A stretch of 52,171 bases of DNA from Collinsella aerofaciens (lineage in GTDB: Bacteria > Actinomycetota > Coriobacteriia > Coriobacteriales > Coriobacteriaceae): positions 1 to 52,171 of the forward strand of contig NZ_JADNHZ010000022.1 in NCBI RefSeq assembly GCF_015554145.1, read 5' to 3'. Below the pieces are notes generated by a model, which was not told the DNA's origin, searched no databases, and saw only the letters and a program-made list of their open reading frames with translations. Positions within the stretch are counted from its first letter, which is position 1, and every line of letters begins with the position of its first letter. Shown in pieces: positions 31,511 through 40,097 of this stretch. Position numbers and translations under genes: made by a program.

Positions 31511-32590
31511 CTACTCCTCGTGATGGTGGCCGCAGCAGCACTCGTGGCCGTCATCGTGGCCGTGACCGCCACAGCACTCGTGGTCCTCGCCGTGATGGTG
31601 GCCGCAACCGCACTCATGCTCGTCGCCGTGCTCGCCGCACCCGCAGCCGTCCTCGTGGGCACCGTGCTCCTCGGGACGATACTGCGACCAGTCCAGACCG
31701 GCGGCGATGGCGTCGGCTTCCTCCTTGTAGAGAACCGTGATAGCCTGGGTGCCCAGCTTGGCACCACCGATGGCGTCGAGCATGTCGTAGAGCGTAAAGG
31801 CGACGTCGGCGCCGGGCAGCGCAAGCTCGCGGTCGTCGGCATAGGCGAGCGCCAAGCGCAGGTCCTTAATGAAGTGCTCGACCATAAAGCCGGGCTTGTA
31901 GTCGCCGTCGAGCGCCTTGGGGGCTAGGCTCTCCATGGCGCCGGACTTGCCGGTACCGCCCAGGATCATCTGGCGGGTCTTCTCCAGGTCAAGGCCGCTC
32001 AGCTCGGCAAATGCCATGGCGTCGGCCATGCCGACCATGCAGGCGCCCAGCGACACCTGGTTGGCGAGCTTGGCAGCCTGACCCTTGCCGGCGCCATCGA
32101 AGCAGCAGATGGTTGCCGCAAAGGTGGAAAGGATATCGCGGACCGGGGCGATGTCGTTCTCGGTAGCGCCCACGATAGCCGTGAGCGTGCCGGCGATAGC
32201 TCCCGACTCGCCGCCGGTGACGGGGCAGTCAAACGCCATGCGACCGGAAACCTGGGCGGCCTCGGCAATGTCGCGCGCCAGCTCGGGCGAGCTCGTGGTG
32301 AGGTCGATCAGGACCGCGCCGGACTTGGTGCACGCGAGCAGACCGTCGCCCGCCAGGTAGAGTTCCTCGACCTCGGAGGGATAACCCACCATGGTAAAGA
32401 CAACGTCGGCGTTCGCCACAGCATCTGCCGGCGTATCGGCCCAGACGGCGCCGCGCTCAACGAGCGCTGCAGCCTTGGACTTGGTGCGGTTGTTGACCGT
32501 GACGGGATAGCCGGCGTCCAGAATGTGGCCGGCGATGGGGGCACCCATAATTCCGGTGCCGATAAATGCGACAGAGAGCTTGTTTGCCAT
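31511..32590 (-). CDS. beta-hydroxyacid dehydrogenase family protein with His/Cys-rich tail
   Basis: 359 residues. Residues 1-~300 are a typical 3-hydroxyisobutyrate/tartronate-semialdehyde reductase: the Rossmann start AFIGTGIMGAPIAGHILDAG, the substrate motif DCPVTGGESGAIAGTLT and the catalytic-Lys helix GKGQAAKLANQVSLGACM. The reduced or oxidised substrate is not determined. After ~RPEEHGAHEDG comes a ~50-residue tail rich in His, Cys and Gly (GCGCGEHGDEHECGCGHHHG and more), absent from normal members of ~295 residues. It resembles nickel- or zinc-storing tails. First gene of the operon running to the isocitrate dehydrogenase. Confidence 0.85.
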   Translation of the reverse strand: MANKLSVAFIGTGIMGAPIAGHILDAGYPVTVNNRTKSKAAALVERGAVWADTPADAVANADVVFTMVGYPSEVEELYLAGDGLLACTKSGAVLIDLTTSSPELARDIAEAAQVSGRMAFDCPVTGGESGAIAGTLTAIVGATENDIAPVRDILSTFAATICCFDGAGKGQAAKLANQVSLGACMVGMADAMAFAELSGLDLEKTRQMILGGTGKSGAMESLAPKALDGDYKPGFMVEHFIKDLRLALAYADDRELALPGADVAFTLYDMLDAIGGAKLGTQAITVLYKEEADAIAAGLDWSQYRPEEHGAHEDGCGCGEHGDEHECGCGHHHGEDHECCGGHGHDDGHECCCGHHHEE

Positions 32591-32688
32591 GAAACCTTTC
32601 CTTTTGGGTTGGGTGTTATTACCAGGTTGAATACTCGGTGCCAGCGTTTGGGCTGTGAGTCGAGGGCGATTACGGACGCAGCGCTTGC

Positions 32689-33645
32689 CTACTGACCGCG
32701 CACGCGGCGGGCGATACGGTCGGAAAGCGACGCCTTGTCGGCGCGGTTCTTACCCCAAAACGCGCAGGCCACCATGCCGGGGCCCACGTGCGAGCCGATG
32801 GTGGGACCCACGGAGCTGCGAATGATCGTGACGTCGGCGCAACCCTCCTCCTTGCGGATGGCGGCTTCGAGCCAGTCGCCGTCCTTCTCGGCATCGGCCG
32901 TCATGATGGCGATGGGCATGGTACGGTCGGGCACGTAGTTCTCGCGGAACGACTTGAGGATGGACTTGAGCGCCTTCTTGCGGCCGCGGTTGACGCCGAT
33001 CAGCGACAGCGAGCCGGCAAGGTCGTAGGAAAGCTCGGGCTTGACGTCGAGTTTTGCCGTGAGCTGCGCCGCCGCGGGCGGAATGCGGCCGCCAGCAGCC
33101 AGTGCGTCGAAGCTCTCGAGCGTAAAGTAGCCGTGAACGTAGGTCTTTGCCTCGTTTGCCCAATCGACCAGCTGCTTGGCGGTCAGTCCCGCCGAACGCT
33201 GGCGCACGGCCTCGAGCGCCAAGAGTGCGCCGGTCGCACAGGGCAGAGCGTTGTCGACCACGTAGAGCTCAAAGTTGGGATACTCGGCGCGCACGGCATC
33301 TGCCGCCTGGCACGCGGAGTTGTAGCTCGACGACAGTGCCGAGGTAAAGCACAGGTAAACCGTGGGCGTGCCCTCTTTGGCGCACTCGGTAAAGAACTCG
33401 ATATAGCGACCGAGCGACACAGCCGAGGTGGACACGCGGGCACCAGCGCGCATGCGGTCGTAGAACTCCTTAGGGCTCATGCTCGACCAGATGTCGTCCG
33501 TGCGCTCCTCGCCATCGATAATGAAGGGGAAACCCAGGATATCGACATCAAGGTTCGCGGCGACCTCGGGGCTAAAGTCGCAGCAGGTATCGACGACGAT
33601 GCGGCAACGGTCCGAATGACCGGCGGATGCGGCCTTGTCCATCAA
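32689..33645 (-). CDS. DegV family fatty-acid-binding protein
   Basis: 318 residues of the DegV family, which bind fatty acids and, as FakB, feed the fatty-acid kinase FakA. Visible are the N-terminal IVVDTCCDFSPEVAANLDVD, the loop around GARVSTSAVSLGRYIEFF (family S-T-S/Q-P region), FTSALSSSYNSACQAAD and the C-terminal SVGPTIGSHVGPGMVACAF. The last is the family lipid-headgroup and anion loop (IGPVIGTHTGPG-like). Single gene; no fakA in the window. Confidence 0.88.
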   Translation of the reverse strand: MMDKAASAGHSDRCRIVVDTCCDFSPEVAANLDVDILGFPFIIDGEERTDDIWSSMSPKEFYDRMRAGARVSTSAVSLGRYIEFFTECAKEGTPTVYLCFTSALSSSYNSACQAADAVRAEYPNFELYVVDNALPCATGALLALEAVRQRSAGLTAKQLVDWANEAKTYVHGYFTLESFDALAAGGRIPPAAAQLTAKLDVKPELSYDLAGSLSLIGVNRGRKKALKSILKSFRENYVPDRTMPIAIMTADAEKDGDWLEAAIRKEEGCADVTIIRSSVGPTIGSHVGPGMVACAFWGKNRADKASLSDRIARRVRGQ

Positions 33646-33665
33646 AGCGACTCCTTACGTAAAAA

Positions 33666-33692
33666 GGCGGCCACCCGCATGGGATGGCCGCC
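33666..33692 (-). terminator. terminator of hpf
   Basis: GGCGGCCA pairs with TGGCCGCC; on the minus strand it is followed by TTTTT. It lies 30 bases after the hpf stop. A second small palindrome (GTTAACTTGCATGAGTTAAC, about 33697-33717) precedes it. Confidence 0.85.
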
Positions 33693-33721
33693 AACCGTTA
33701 ACTCATGCAAGTTAACGTATT

Positions 33722-34306
33722 TTACTCGTCAAGTGTTTCGATGCGGGGCTTGATGATGCCATATCCACCATTCTTACGGTGATACACCACATTGATGAGA
33801 CCGGTCGTCGCGTTCTCGAACACGTAGAAGTCGTGGCCCAGCAGATCGGTCTGCACCAGCGCCTGCTCCTCAGTCATCGGGGTGACATCGATGACCTTCT
33901 CGCGGACGAGCAGGTCGTCGTCCTCCTCGGGCAGCAGCAGGTCGGCCAGATCCTCGACACGCTCGACCGGTGCAACATCCGCTGCGCTGGCACCACCCTG
34001 GCGGTTGTCCACGACCTTGGTCTTGAACTTGCGCAGCTGGCGGGTGACCTTATCGGCGGAGAGGTCGATGGCGGCGTACATATCTGCACCGTGCTCGGCA
34101 ACGCGAATCACCGAACCGCGGGCACGAACCGTAACCTCGACGATTGCCGGGTTGGGGTTCGAGGGGTTCTTCTCATAGCGAAGTACAACGTCGACCGTCA
34201 TGGGCTCGATATCGAAAACCTTGAGCGCCTCGCCGATCTTCTCATCCACATGCGCACGCAGAGCATCGGTTACCGTCGTCTTGCGTCCAGAAACCTTGAT
34301 ATCCAT
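33722..34306 (-). CDS. hpf: ribosome hibernation promoting factor, long form
   Basis: 194 residues. The N-terminal S30AE domain (MDIKVSGRKTTVTDALRAHV, EVTVRARGSVIRVAEHGADM, YAAIDLSADKVTRQLRKFK) binds the 30S decoding centre. The C-terminal dimerisation domain (KVIDVTPMTEEQALVQTDLL, GHDFYVFENATTGLINVVYH) joins two 70S into 100S ribosomes. Start 34306 is chosen because the S30AE domain begins there; the upstream in-frame extension is not conserved-looking. Normally induced in slow growth. Single gene with its own terminator. Confidence 0.93.
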   Translation of the reverse strand: MDIKVSGRKTTVTDALRAHVDEKIGEALKVFDIEPMTVDVVLRYEKNPSNPNPAIVEVTVRARGSVIRVAEHGADMYAAIDLSADKVTRQLRKFKTKVVDNRQGGASAADVAPVERVEDLADLLLPEEDDDLLVREKVIDVTPMTEEQALVQTDLLGHDFYVFENATTGLINVVYHRKNGGYGIIKPRIETLDE

Positions 34307-34528
34307 ACGTGGCTCCAATCTGCCTCGGGGACTTACTGTACTGGCTATGTACCCATTGCCGTGCATTTAATCACGCGGATTCCCAAAGACCCGAATAACG
34401 ATTGCTTGATACCGCATACCGAAGTCTCGCACTTTTCTGTGGCAAAGTGCGCTATAGGAGGGAGCCGGCGACTTTGTATTTGGTCCCGAAAATTGGCTTT
34501 GACCTGCTGGTTTTATAGAGATGAAAAA

Positions 34529-34557
34529 GCCGGGCTCCCCTATTGGGGAAGCCCGGC
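34529..34557 (-). terminator. terminator of the solute-binding lipoprotein gene
   Basis: GCCGGGCTCCCC pairs with GGGGAAGCCCGGC; on the minus strand the stem is followed by TTTTTC. A smaller hairpin (about 34581-34608, TCTCCT/AGGAGA) precedes it. The rest of the 34307-34623 gap must hold the hpf promoter, which I could not pin down. Confidence 0.85.
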
Positions 34558-34623
34558 AGTGCGTGTTGAGACCGTGAAGAGGCATCTCTCCTAGCGCATA
34601 GGAGACGCCACCCCTAGCAATAA

Positions 34624-35634
34624 CTAGCTATTAAGCTTGTTAATGTCGTCGTCGGTGATGGTGTCTTCCTGGCTGGACGATTTGTCTTCGGAGGGTGCGG
34701 TCTCATTGTTGGAATCGGAGGATTCGCTGCCGGAGGATGCGGAGCCAGACGACTGAAGGTTGACACCAGATACTGTCTTAGTGGTGAGGTCGTAGGGCAT
34801 CGTGCCATACCAGACGCAGTGGACTGCCTCGAGCGTACCGTCGACCGTGATGCCGTCGAGGGCATCGCTCACGGCACGGCACAGTTCGTCATTGGACGAG
34901 AGGCCCGCAACACCAAGCGTCGAGGGCGCCTCGAGCGCACCGACATAGGAGATCTCGCTCATCAGGCGTGCAAGGTAGCCGCCGGCCGTGGAGTCGCAGA
35001 TCACATAGTCGACTTCGCCGGACTCGAGCGCCTCAAAGCACTCGTTGATGTTGGAGTAAGTCTTTTGGTTGGCGGTGATGCTCTGCTTAGCAAGCGCCTC
35101 CTGCGAGGCCGAGGACATCTGGATACCCAGAGTAGACGTGTTAAGGGTATCGGTGGAAACGCTTAGCGACCCACCATCGCTGGTTTTACCGAACACGGAA
35201 GCGGCATCGTACAGGCAGGTGCCGAGCGAGCTAACGTCCCCGTCCGTAGAGTTGATCTCGCCGATAAAGATATCAGCCTTTTTGTCGCCGAGCGCGGAAC
35301 CTGCCGAGGACGCATCGACAAAGGCGACCTTAAGGCCCATGCGGCTTGCGAGGGCGCGGGCAGCGTCGACTGCATACCCCGTGAGCTCGCCGTCAGCGCC
35401 CTGCATGGCCTGCGGCGCATCGGAGGTATCGAGGGCGACCGTCAGGGTACCGGGAGTGACCAGGGCATCATCCGACACCGTGGGCGTGACGGTCTCGTAC
35501 TCGATCTGGTCGATCGTGGGAGTCGTGAACGTAGACAGCGGGTTGAACGCGCATCCGCTCAGGCCCAAAACGGCGATGACCGCTGCGGTCCCAGCACCTA
35601 ACCGAGACGCGTGCATCAAGCTGCCCCTCACCAT
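34624..35634 (-). CDS. extracellular solute-binding lipoprotein (amino-acid ABC type)
   Basis: 336 residues from MVRGSLMHASRL. A lipoprotein signal with lipobox LSGC is followed by a periplasmic-binding-protein type 2 fold: TPGTLTVALDTSDAPQAMQG, GYAVDAARALASRMGLKVAF and ADIFIGEINSTDGD in lobe 1, and the second lobe around YSNINECFEALESGEVDYVI. A Ser/Glu-rich tail ends the chain. It probably captures a polar amino acid; no permease or ATPase gene is beside it. The frame stays open upstream to 36015 with protein-like stretches (EQSDIPRDARIVYDTEGRVV), so a longer product cannot be excluded, but the signal peptide argues for 35634 or 35616. Confidence 0.75.
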   Translation of the reverse strand: MVRGSLMHASRLGAGTAAVIAVLGLSGCAFNPLSTFTTPTIDQIEYETVTPTVSDDALVTPGTLTVALDTSDAPQAMQGADGELTGYAVDAARALASRMGLKVAFVDASSAGSALGDKKADIFIGEINSTDGDVSSLGTCLYDAASVFGKTSDGGSLSVSTDTLNTSTLGIQMSSASQEALAKQSITANQKTYSNINECFEALESGEVDYVICDSTAGGYLARLMSEISYVGALEAPSTLGVAGLSSNDELCRAVSDALDGITVDGTLEAVHCVWYGTMPYDLTTKTVSGVNLQSSGSASSGSESSDSNNETAPSEDKSSSQEDTITDDDINKLNS

Positions 35635-36116
35635 GTCCACTACCCTGCCTTCTGTGTCGTATACGATCCGTGCGTCGCGCGGAATATCAGATTGTTCCCA
35701 CCAGCTGACCTGGTATTTGACCCCACACTTGCGCACCGGGGTGTTTGCTCGGGAGGCCGCAGCCACCTTCACGACTGGCCCGCTCGCCCGCGAGGCGGTA
35801 TTGCCCCAAAGAAAGTAGAACGGACGGTGCGGCTTACATCTAGGACGCGCCATGATCGCGCCGCGCGCACGCGGTCGCTTACGTGGATCCCTTTGACCGC
35901 GTCTGTCTTGGACTAGGACGGGCGTTTCGTCCGTCCGCAACCACAGCCTGGTAGGAACGTAGCGCATTATAGCTAAGTTCAAGCTAAAGTTTAAGGTTAG
36001 GGGCGTCATTCGCATCGCGAGTACAGATTTCGCAGGTCGGAGTGGGCTATTCGTGCCCCTGTGAAGCCCGGAGCTCCCCCTATGGGGAGCTCCGGGGCAC
36101 CCTTCCTAGGGTGCTG

Positions 36117-36175
36117 TGGCCAAAAAATGGCAAATATGAGTACTGTCACCAATTTAGTAACAGGCAATTTTGGCC
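36117..36175 (+). repeat. repeat family B, copy 1
   Basis: Begins TGGCCAAAA, then GCAAATATGAGTACTGTCAC, an inner hairpin CTGTCAC...GTAACAG and TTTTGGCC at the end, so outer and inner arms nest. It aligns with 36282-36333 (inverted) and 52009-52067 (direct). Confidence 0.85.
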
Positions 36176-36281
36176 TCTCGGACAGATTATGCGCTCAGTG
36201 TCGCCAACCTGATGCTTAGTTATTCTACATTTGTTTATTATCTTCTTACTTTATGACGCCTCCGAGTCCTAAATTCCTTGA

Positions 36282-36333
36282 TTTTGCTGTTACTGATTTA
36301 GTGACAGTACTCATATTTGCTATATTTTGGCCA
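36282..36333 (-). repeat. repeat family B, copy 2 (inverted)
   Basis: On the minus strand it reads TGGCCAAAATATAGCAAATA, then TGAGTACTGTCAC and AGTAACAG, with about five differences in 48 bases from copy 1. It lacks the final TTTTGGCC. With copy 1 it forms a 217-bp inverted-repeat unit immediately after the stop of the gene at 36368. Confidence 0.85.
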
Positions 36334-36367
36334 GGGCATATGATTAACCCCCTATTTTCGACGTGAA

Positions 36368-37477
36368 TTAGACCGGCTTAAGCCCAAAACACGCCCGCAG
36401 CGCGTTAAGCAACGCCTCTTGCTTCTTCCTGCGGGCATCGACACGATTCCGGTACCGCTTACCCATACGCTGGTGAATGCGCCATGCGAGCGCTTCCATC
36501 GCCTCCATGTCGCAGAGCATTTCGTTGTTGACCGTCGCGACCTCGATTCCCATAGCAATCAAGCCCGTGTTACGTTTTTCATCATGGATACGTCCCCTCC
36601 GGGAGGAATGGCCCAGTTCACCGTTGTATTCCAGGTCAAACCGGGCTGCTTCCTGATACGCATCGCAAACTGCATGCGGCATCCCCGAGATTGCCTGCGC
36701 GCGGTCATCGAACTCGATCTTGTAGTCGGTCTTAAAGGGACCGCAAGCAAATCCGCCATAGGAAAACGGAAGCGAAAACAGAGCGAGCATGATGCACTCC
36801 ATGGGCGAGAGCAGGTTTTCTGACAGGTAGGGAAACAGACGCAGCAGTTGTTTGGCCACATTCCCCTTGCATGTCGCAAGGTAATCTGCCAGGCGATCGG
36901 GCGTCAGCGCCGGTTCGACTTCAAAGTAGCCCACGTCTGCTGGCTGGTCCTTGTCCTTTGCAAGCCTATTCGCAACAGGCGAGGTGTAGGGAGGCAGATA
37001 CTTCCCGCGATCGCTCAGTGAAATCTTGGAACACAGTTCCTGGGCCAGGGCAAATGCCTGGATACAGCCGACCTCGCGGGCAACGGCAACACAAAGGGCC
37101 TCGGGAGATAGACTGTACACCCCCGGTTCCACCTCTAGAATCGAGCCGGCAGGCAACCCGGAACACACGGACCAGCCCACGCCAGGCATGCGGCGGCGCT
37201 GCGCCGCAGATCCCACCAGCAAGCACAGATCTTCTTGCACCTCGCCGCTTTTGGCTCCAATTCGCACCAAGTCGGGAAGATAGATATCCTCGGTCGAGGG
37301 CGACGACATGCGCAGCACACGGCGCTCTTCATCGGGATTAAGGTCCTTCCAGCTGATATAGCCCATCTGCCGGCGCTCGGCGCGCATCATGCGCAGCGCT
37401 GAAGCGCCTGTTAGGATTACGGAAGCCGCTAGCTGTTCGCCTGTCGGCTCGTTGCGCCGCTCAATCTTCACTGCCAC
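36368..37477 (-). CDS. protein with AbiEi-like N-terminus and Vsr/DUF559-like C-terminal domain
   Basis: 369 residues from a GTG at 37477 (TAGGGG upstream), ten bases after the comF stop. The N-terminal region (LAASVILTGASALRMMRAER) recalls AbiEi-type proteins. The C-terminus has a Vsr/DUF559-like nuclease pattern: FDLEYNGELGHSSRRGRIHD, then EKRNTGLIAMGIEVATVNNE and a final helix. In that fold the D-x-E-Y, S/H and D-E-K-R residues line the active site; here FDLEYNGE and HDEKR are kept. Such proteins are frequent, variable genes in actinobacteria and may act in defence; activity is unproven. The much longer upstream open frame lies antisense-like over comF and is not used. Confidence 0.6.
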   Translation of the reverse strand: MAVKIERRNEPTGEQLAASVILTGASALRMMRAERRQMGYISWKDLNPDEERRVLRMSSPSTEDIYLPDLVRIGAKSGEVQEDLCLLVGSAAQRRRMPGVGWSVCSGLPAGSILEVEPGVYSLSPEALCVAVAREVGCIQAFALAQELCSKISLSDRGKYLPPYTSPVANRLAKDKDQPADVGYFEVEPALTPDRLADYLATCKGNVAKQLLRLFPYLSENLLSPMECIMLALFSLPFSYGGFACGPFKTDYKIEFDDRAQAISGMPHAVCDAYQEAARFDLEYNGELGHSSRRGRIHDEKRNTGLIAMGIEVATVNNEMLCDMEAMEALAWRIHQRMGKRYRNRVDARRKKQEALLNALRACFGLKPV

Positions 37478-37487
37478 AAAACCACCC

Positions 37488-38294
37488 CTACCAAACACGT
37501 GCGATAGCAAGGCCATCGACTGCCGCAGCGCCGGCGCGCTTGAGCTCCGCCGAGGCTGCTGCCATGGTCGCGCCCGTGGTGATAACGTCATCGATAAGCA
37601 GTAGGCGGCGGCCGTGCACGTCCTCAACCGTCTCGTACATGCCTCGGGCACGCTCGCGGCGCTCCTCACGACCGAGTTCGCGCTGGTCGCCATGCCCGTA
37701 CTTGACGAGAGCATCGAGCAGGGGAACACCCGACAGCTCGCAAAATGGGCGCGCAATAGCCTCCATATGATCAAAACCACGCCGCCGAAACGCTGCCGCT
37801 GTCGCAGGCACAAACACCACCGCATCCGCACTGGACAGCACACCTCCTAAGCGTTCGGGCGCTACGATCTGGGCATGCAGGGCGGTGTCGTAGAGCAGCT
37901 CTGCCAGATACGACGCCAGGCGTCGCTCGCCCGCGTCTTTGTACGCTTTAATGATCCGCGGCAGCGGATGCGTGTAAACGGCACATGCGAGGCACCGGTC
38001 GAGCGCTTCGGCCATCGCCGAAGACGTACCCTCGACCGAGCACTCGGTGCACAGCAAGTCTCCAAACGGGGCGCCGCATCGAGTGCAGCTATGCCGCGGG
38101 TCGATGAGTGCAAGCGCCGCCAAGCAGTCTTGGCAAATTAGCGCGCCGGAGCGCTCGCAGCCGGCGCATCGCGTAGGCGACAACGCCTCAAGCGCCTCGT
38201 GCGCCGCCAGCTCGGCAAACGGTAGCAATTCGTCCGCAAACGGCAGAATGCCGGCACCTTGCAGGCATCCCAACACGTTCAAATGTCTCTTCAC
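37488..38294 (-). CDS. comF: ComF family phosphoribosyltransferase-like protein
   Basis: 268 residues. The N-terminal zinc ribbon (CAGCERSGALICQDC, CTRCGAPFGDLLCTEC) is followed by a type I phosphoribosyltransferase-like domain with VFVPATAAAFRRRGFDHMEA and the PRPP motif LLLIDDVITTGATM. ComF proteins are needed for DNA uptake in competent bacteria and have a related role in others. It follows ricT with a hairpin in between, and is followed at once by the Vsr-like gene. Confidence 0.88.
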   Translation of the reverse strand: MKRHLNVLGCLQGAGILPFADELLPFAELAAHEALEALSPTRCAGCERSGALICQDCLAALALIDPRHSCTRCGAPFGDLLCTECSVEGTSSAMAEALDRCLACAVYTHPLPRIIKAYKDAGERRLASYLAELLYDTALHAQIVAPERLGGVLSSADAVVFVPATAAAFRRRGFDHMEAIARPFCELSGVPLLDALVKYGHGDQRELGREERRERARGMYETVEDVHGRRLLLIDDVITTGATMAAASAELKRAGAAAVDGLAIARVW

Positions 38295-38298
38295 GACA

Positions 38299-38332
38299 CA
38301 ACCCTCCCTACGTTCGGTCGCAGGGAGGGTTG
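38299..38332. terminator. hairpin between ricT and comF
   Basis: CAACCCTCCCT pairs with AGGGAGGGTTG around a 12-base loop. No good T-run follows on either strand. It lies 5 bases before the comF start codon, so it could also reduce comF translation or act as an attenuator. Confidence 0.5.
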
Positions 38333-38396
38333 TTGATTCAGCGCTATGGTACCCCGACGCGTTTGGGGTCAGGCAGGTTAAATCCGCTCGCGGGCG

Positions 38397-40097
38397 TTAT
38401 TCACCGGTAGGCGGTTGTGGCGCAGACGAAGACGGGGTCGAACCCTCGCCACCATCTTGACGCGGCTTGCGGGAACGACGACGGCGACGGCGCTTCTGGC
38501 CCTGGTCGGCCGAACCCTCGCCACCACGATCTTCGCGCGACTCGCGTTCGTCGCGAGCAGCGCCGCGCGCGGCCTTGGCAGCCGCCCCTCCGCCATCTCC
38601 AGGGCGCCGACGTGTGACCTTGACCTCGCCATCCGAGACCTGATCGGCCACGGAGGGCACCGAGGGCTTTTGCTGCGTGCCCGAGGAATGGCGGCGGCGC
38701 GGACGCGGGGCGCGCTCGTCATCGTTGCGCTGCTTGCCACCCTTGTCGGCAGGCGTATCGGAACCCGAACCACCCTTGGGGGCGGCACCGACTTCGCGAG
38801 CGGCTGCGGCGCGGAAGGCGTCCTCGCGCTCCTCGCTCGACAAATGGCGGCGGCGACGGCGCGTGGGATTCATGCCACCGCCGCGGTTTTGCTGCTGAGG
38901 CTGCTGGGCCTCGCGCTCGCGGGAGGAGTTCTTGCCTGCGGGAGCGGCCTCGCCGGCATCGCCCGCACCCGAGCGCTTGCGGCGGCGACGTCCACCGGCA
39001 GCCTCCTCAGCCTCGGGTGCCTCGGCCTTGCCGCGGCCCTTACCGCGGCCGCGACCCTCGCCCTGGCTCTGACCGGCACGGGTATCGGCGTCCGCATCGC
39101 GACGGCGGCGCTTGGGCATCGTCGTCCCCGCCAGACGGTCGGCGCTCGACAGGCCATCGCCCACGTCGACGCCGTTCTCGCGGTCGAGCTCCATAAGCGC
39201 CAGGCGCATCTCGGGCGACTCGATACGCTCGAGCACGTCACGCGTCACACAGTCGGGGCGGCAGTTGCAGCCCTGCTCGGCGGCCTTCTTTTTGCAGCCC
39301 TCAGAGCAGGTCATGTCGGCCAGGTTGACCTTAAAGACTTTGCCGTTCTCCAGGCGCAACACCAGCTGCTCACGCGGGGTGTCATATTCCTGGATGCGTG
39401 CCTTGCCAAGCGGCGTATCGATCAGCGTCTTCTTTTTGGGCGCGCGGCTCTTAAAGTCCTTGTACGCCTCGAACTCGTAGCGCAGGCAGCACATCAGGCG
39501 ACCGCAGACGCCGCTAATCTTGGACGAGTTGAGCGGCAGGTCCTGCTCTTTTGCCATGCGGATCGAAACCGGCTCAAACTGTCCGCCAAAGCGTGTGCAG
39601 CAGAGCTCCTGGCCGCACTGGGCATAGCCGCCCACCAGGCGGGTCTCGTCACGCACGCCAATCTGGCGCATGTCGACGCGAATGTGCAGCGTCGAGGACA
39701 GGTCCTTGACGAGCTGACGGAAATCGACGCGTTCCTCGGCAGCAAAGTAGAACACGGCCTTCTCGCCGCCAAACAGGTACTCGACGCCGACCGGCTTCAT
39801 CTCGAGGTCGAGCTCCTTGACCAGGCGGCGGAAGTCGACCATGGCCTCGTCACCTTGGATAGCCAGGTCGTCGGCAAGCTGCAGGTCGATGTCGCTCGCC
39901 ACGCGCAGCACGGGCTTGAGCGGCTGACCGATCTCGTCTTGCGGCACCTCGAAGGGATCGGCCGTGACCAGGCCGATCTCGGTTCCGCGCTCGGTAGAAC
40001 AAATGGCATAATCGGCCTCGAGGATATCCAGATCCTGTGGGTCGAACCACAGGTCGCGCGAGGCGTAGGTAAACTTAACGGGTACGACTAACGGCAT
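38397..40097 (-). CDS. ricT: RicT/YaaT family protein (PSP1 domain) with long disordered tail
   Basis: 566 residues. Residues 1-~290 are a PSP1-type protein (VVPVKFTYASRDLWFDP, GEKAVFYFAAEERVDFRQLV) with conserved cysteine pairs GQELCCTRFGGQ and CGRLMCCLRYE. In Bacillus RicT these bind [4Fe-4S] clusters and the Ric complex promotes RNase Y processing of mRNA. Residues ~330-566 are an Arg/Gly/Ala/Glu-rich, disordered addition with repeated RRRR blocks, not present in ~275-residue RicT; RNA binding is plausible. The start overlaps the holB stop by 10 bases, so translation is coupled. The tmk, holB, ricT order is conserved in Gram-positive bacteria. Confidence 0.87.
   Translation of the reverse strand: MPLVVPVKFTYASRDLWFDPQDLDILEADYAICSTERGTEIGLVTADPFEVPQDEIGQPLKPVLRVASDIDLQLADDLAIQGDEAMVDFRRLVKELDLEMKPVGVEYLFGGEKAVFYFAAEERVDFRQLVKDLSSTLHIRVDMRQIGVRDETRLVGGYAQCGQELCCTRFGGQFEPVSIRMAKEQDLPLNSSKISGVCGRLMCCLRYEFEAYKDFKSRAPKKKTLIDTPLGKARIQEYDTPREQLVLRLENGKVFKVNLADMTCSEGCKKKAAEQGCNCRPDCVTRDVLERIESPEMRLALMELDRENGVDVGDGLSSADRLAGTTMPKRRRRDADADTRAGQSQGEGRGRGKGRGKAEAPEAEEAAGGRRRRKRSGAGDAGEAAPAGKNSSREREAQQPQQQNRGGGMNPTRRRRRHLSSEEREDAFRAAAAREVGAAPKGGSGSDTPADKGGKQRNDDERAPRPRRRHSSGTQQKPSVPSVADQVSDGEVKVTRRRPGDGGGAAAKAARGAARDERESREDRGGEGSADQGQKRRRRRRSRKPRQDGGEGSTPSSSAPQPPTGE

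Larger units (their letters stand above)
35635..36367. other. 733-bp gap with hairpin and inverted repeat pair
   Basis: It contains the in-frame upstream extension of the lipoprotein gene (to 36015), a 12-bp perfect hairpin at 36068-36095 (CCGGAGCTCCCC/GGGGAGCTCCGG) without a T-run, and two oppositely oriented copies of the TGAGTACTGT repeat at 36117-36175 and 36282-36333. No confident gene lies between the repeats. Confidence 0.6.

Noticed and set aside
36138-36230. mini-frames starting ATG-AGT-ACT-GT in each family B repeat (MSTVT...)
   Set aside because: All three copies can be read this way, but the continuations differ, no ribosome site precedes them and the conserved bases are explained by pairing of the hairpin arms.
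37478-37843. N-terminal 122-codon extension of the Vsr-like gene
   Set aside because: It lies over comF in another frame and gives an Arg/Ser/Cys-rich, non-protein-like product; the GTG at 37477 with TAGGGG is better.
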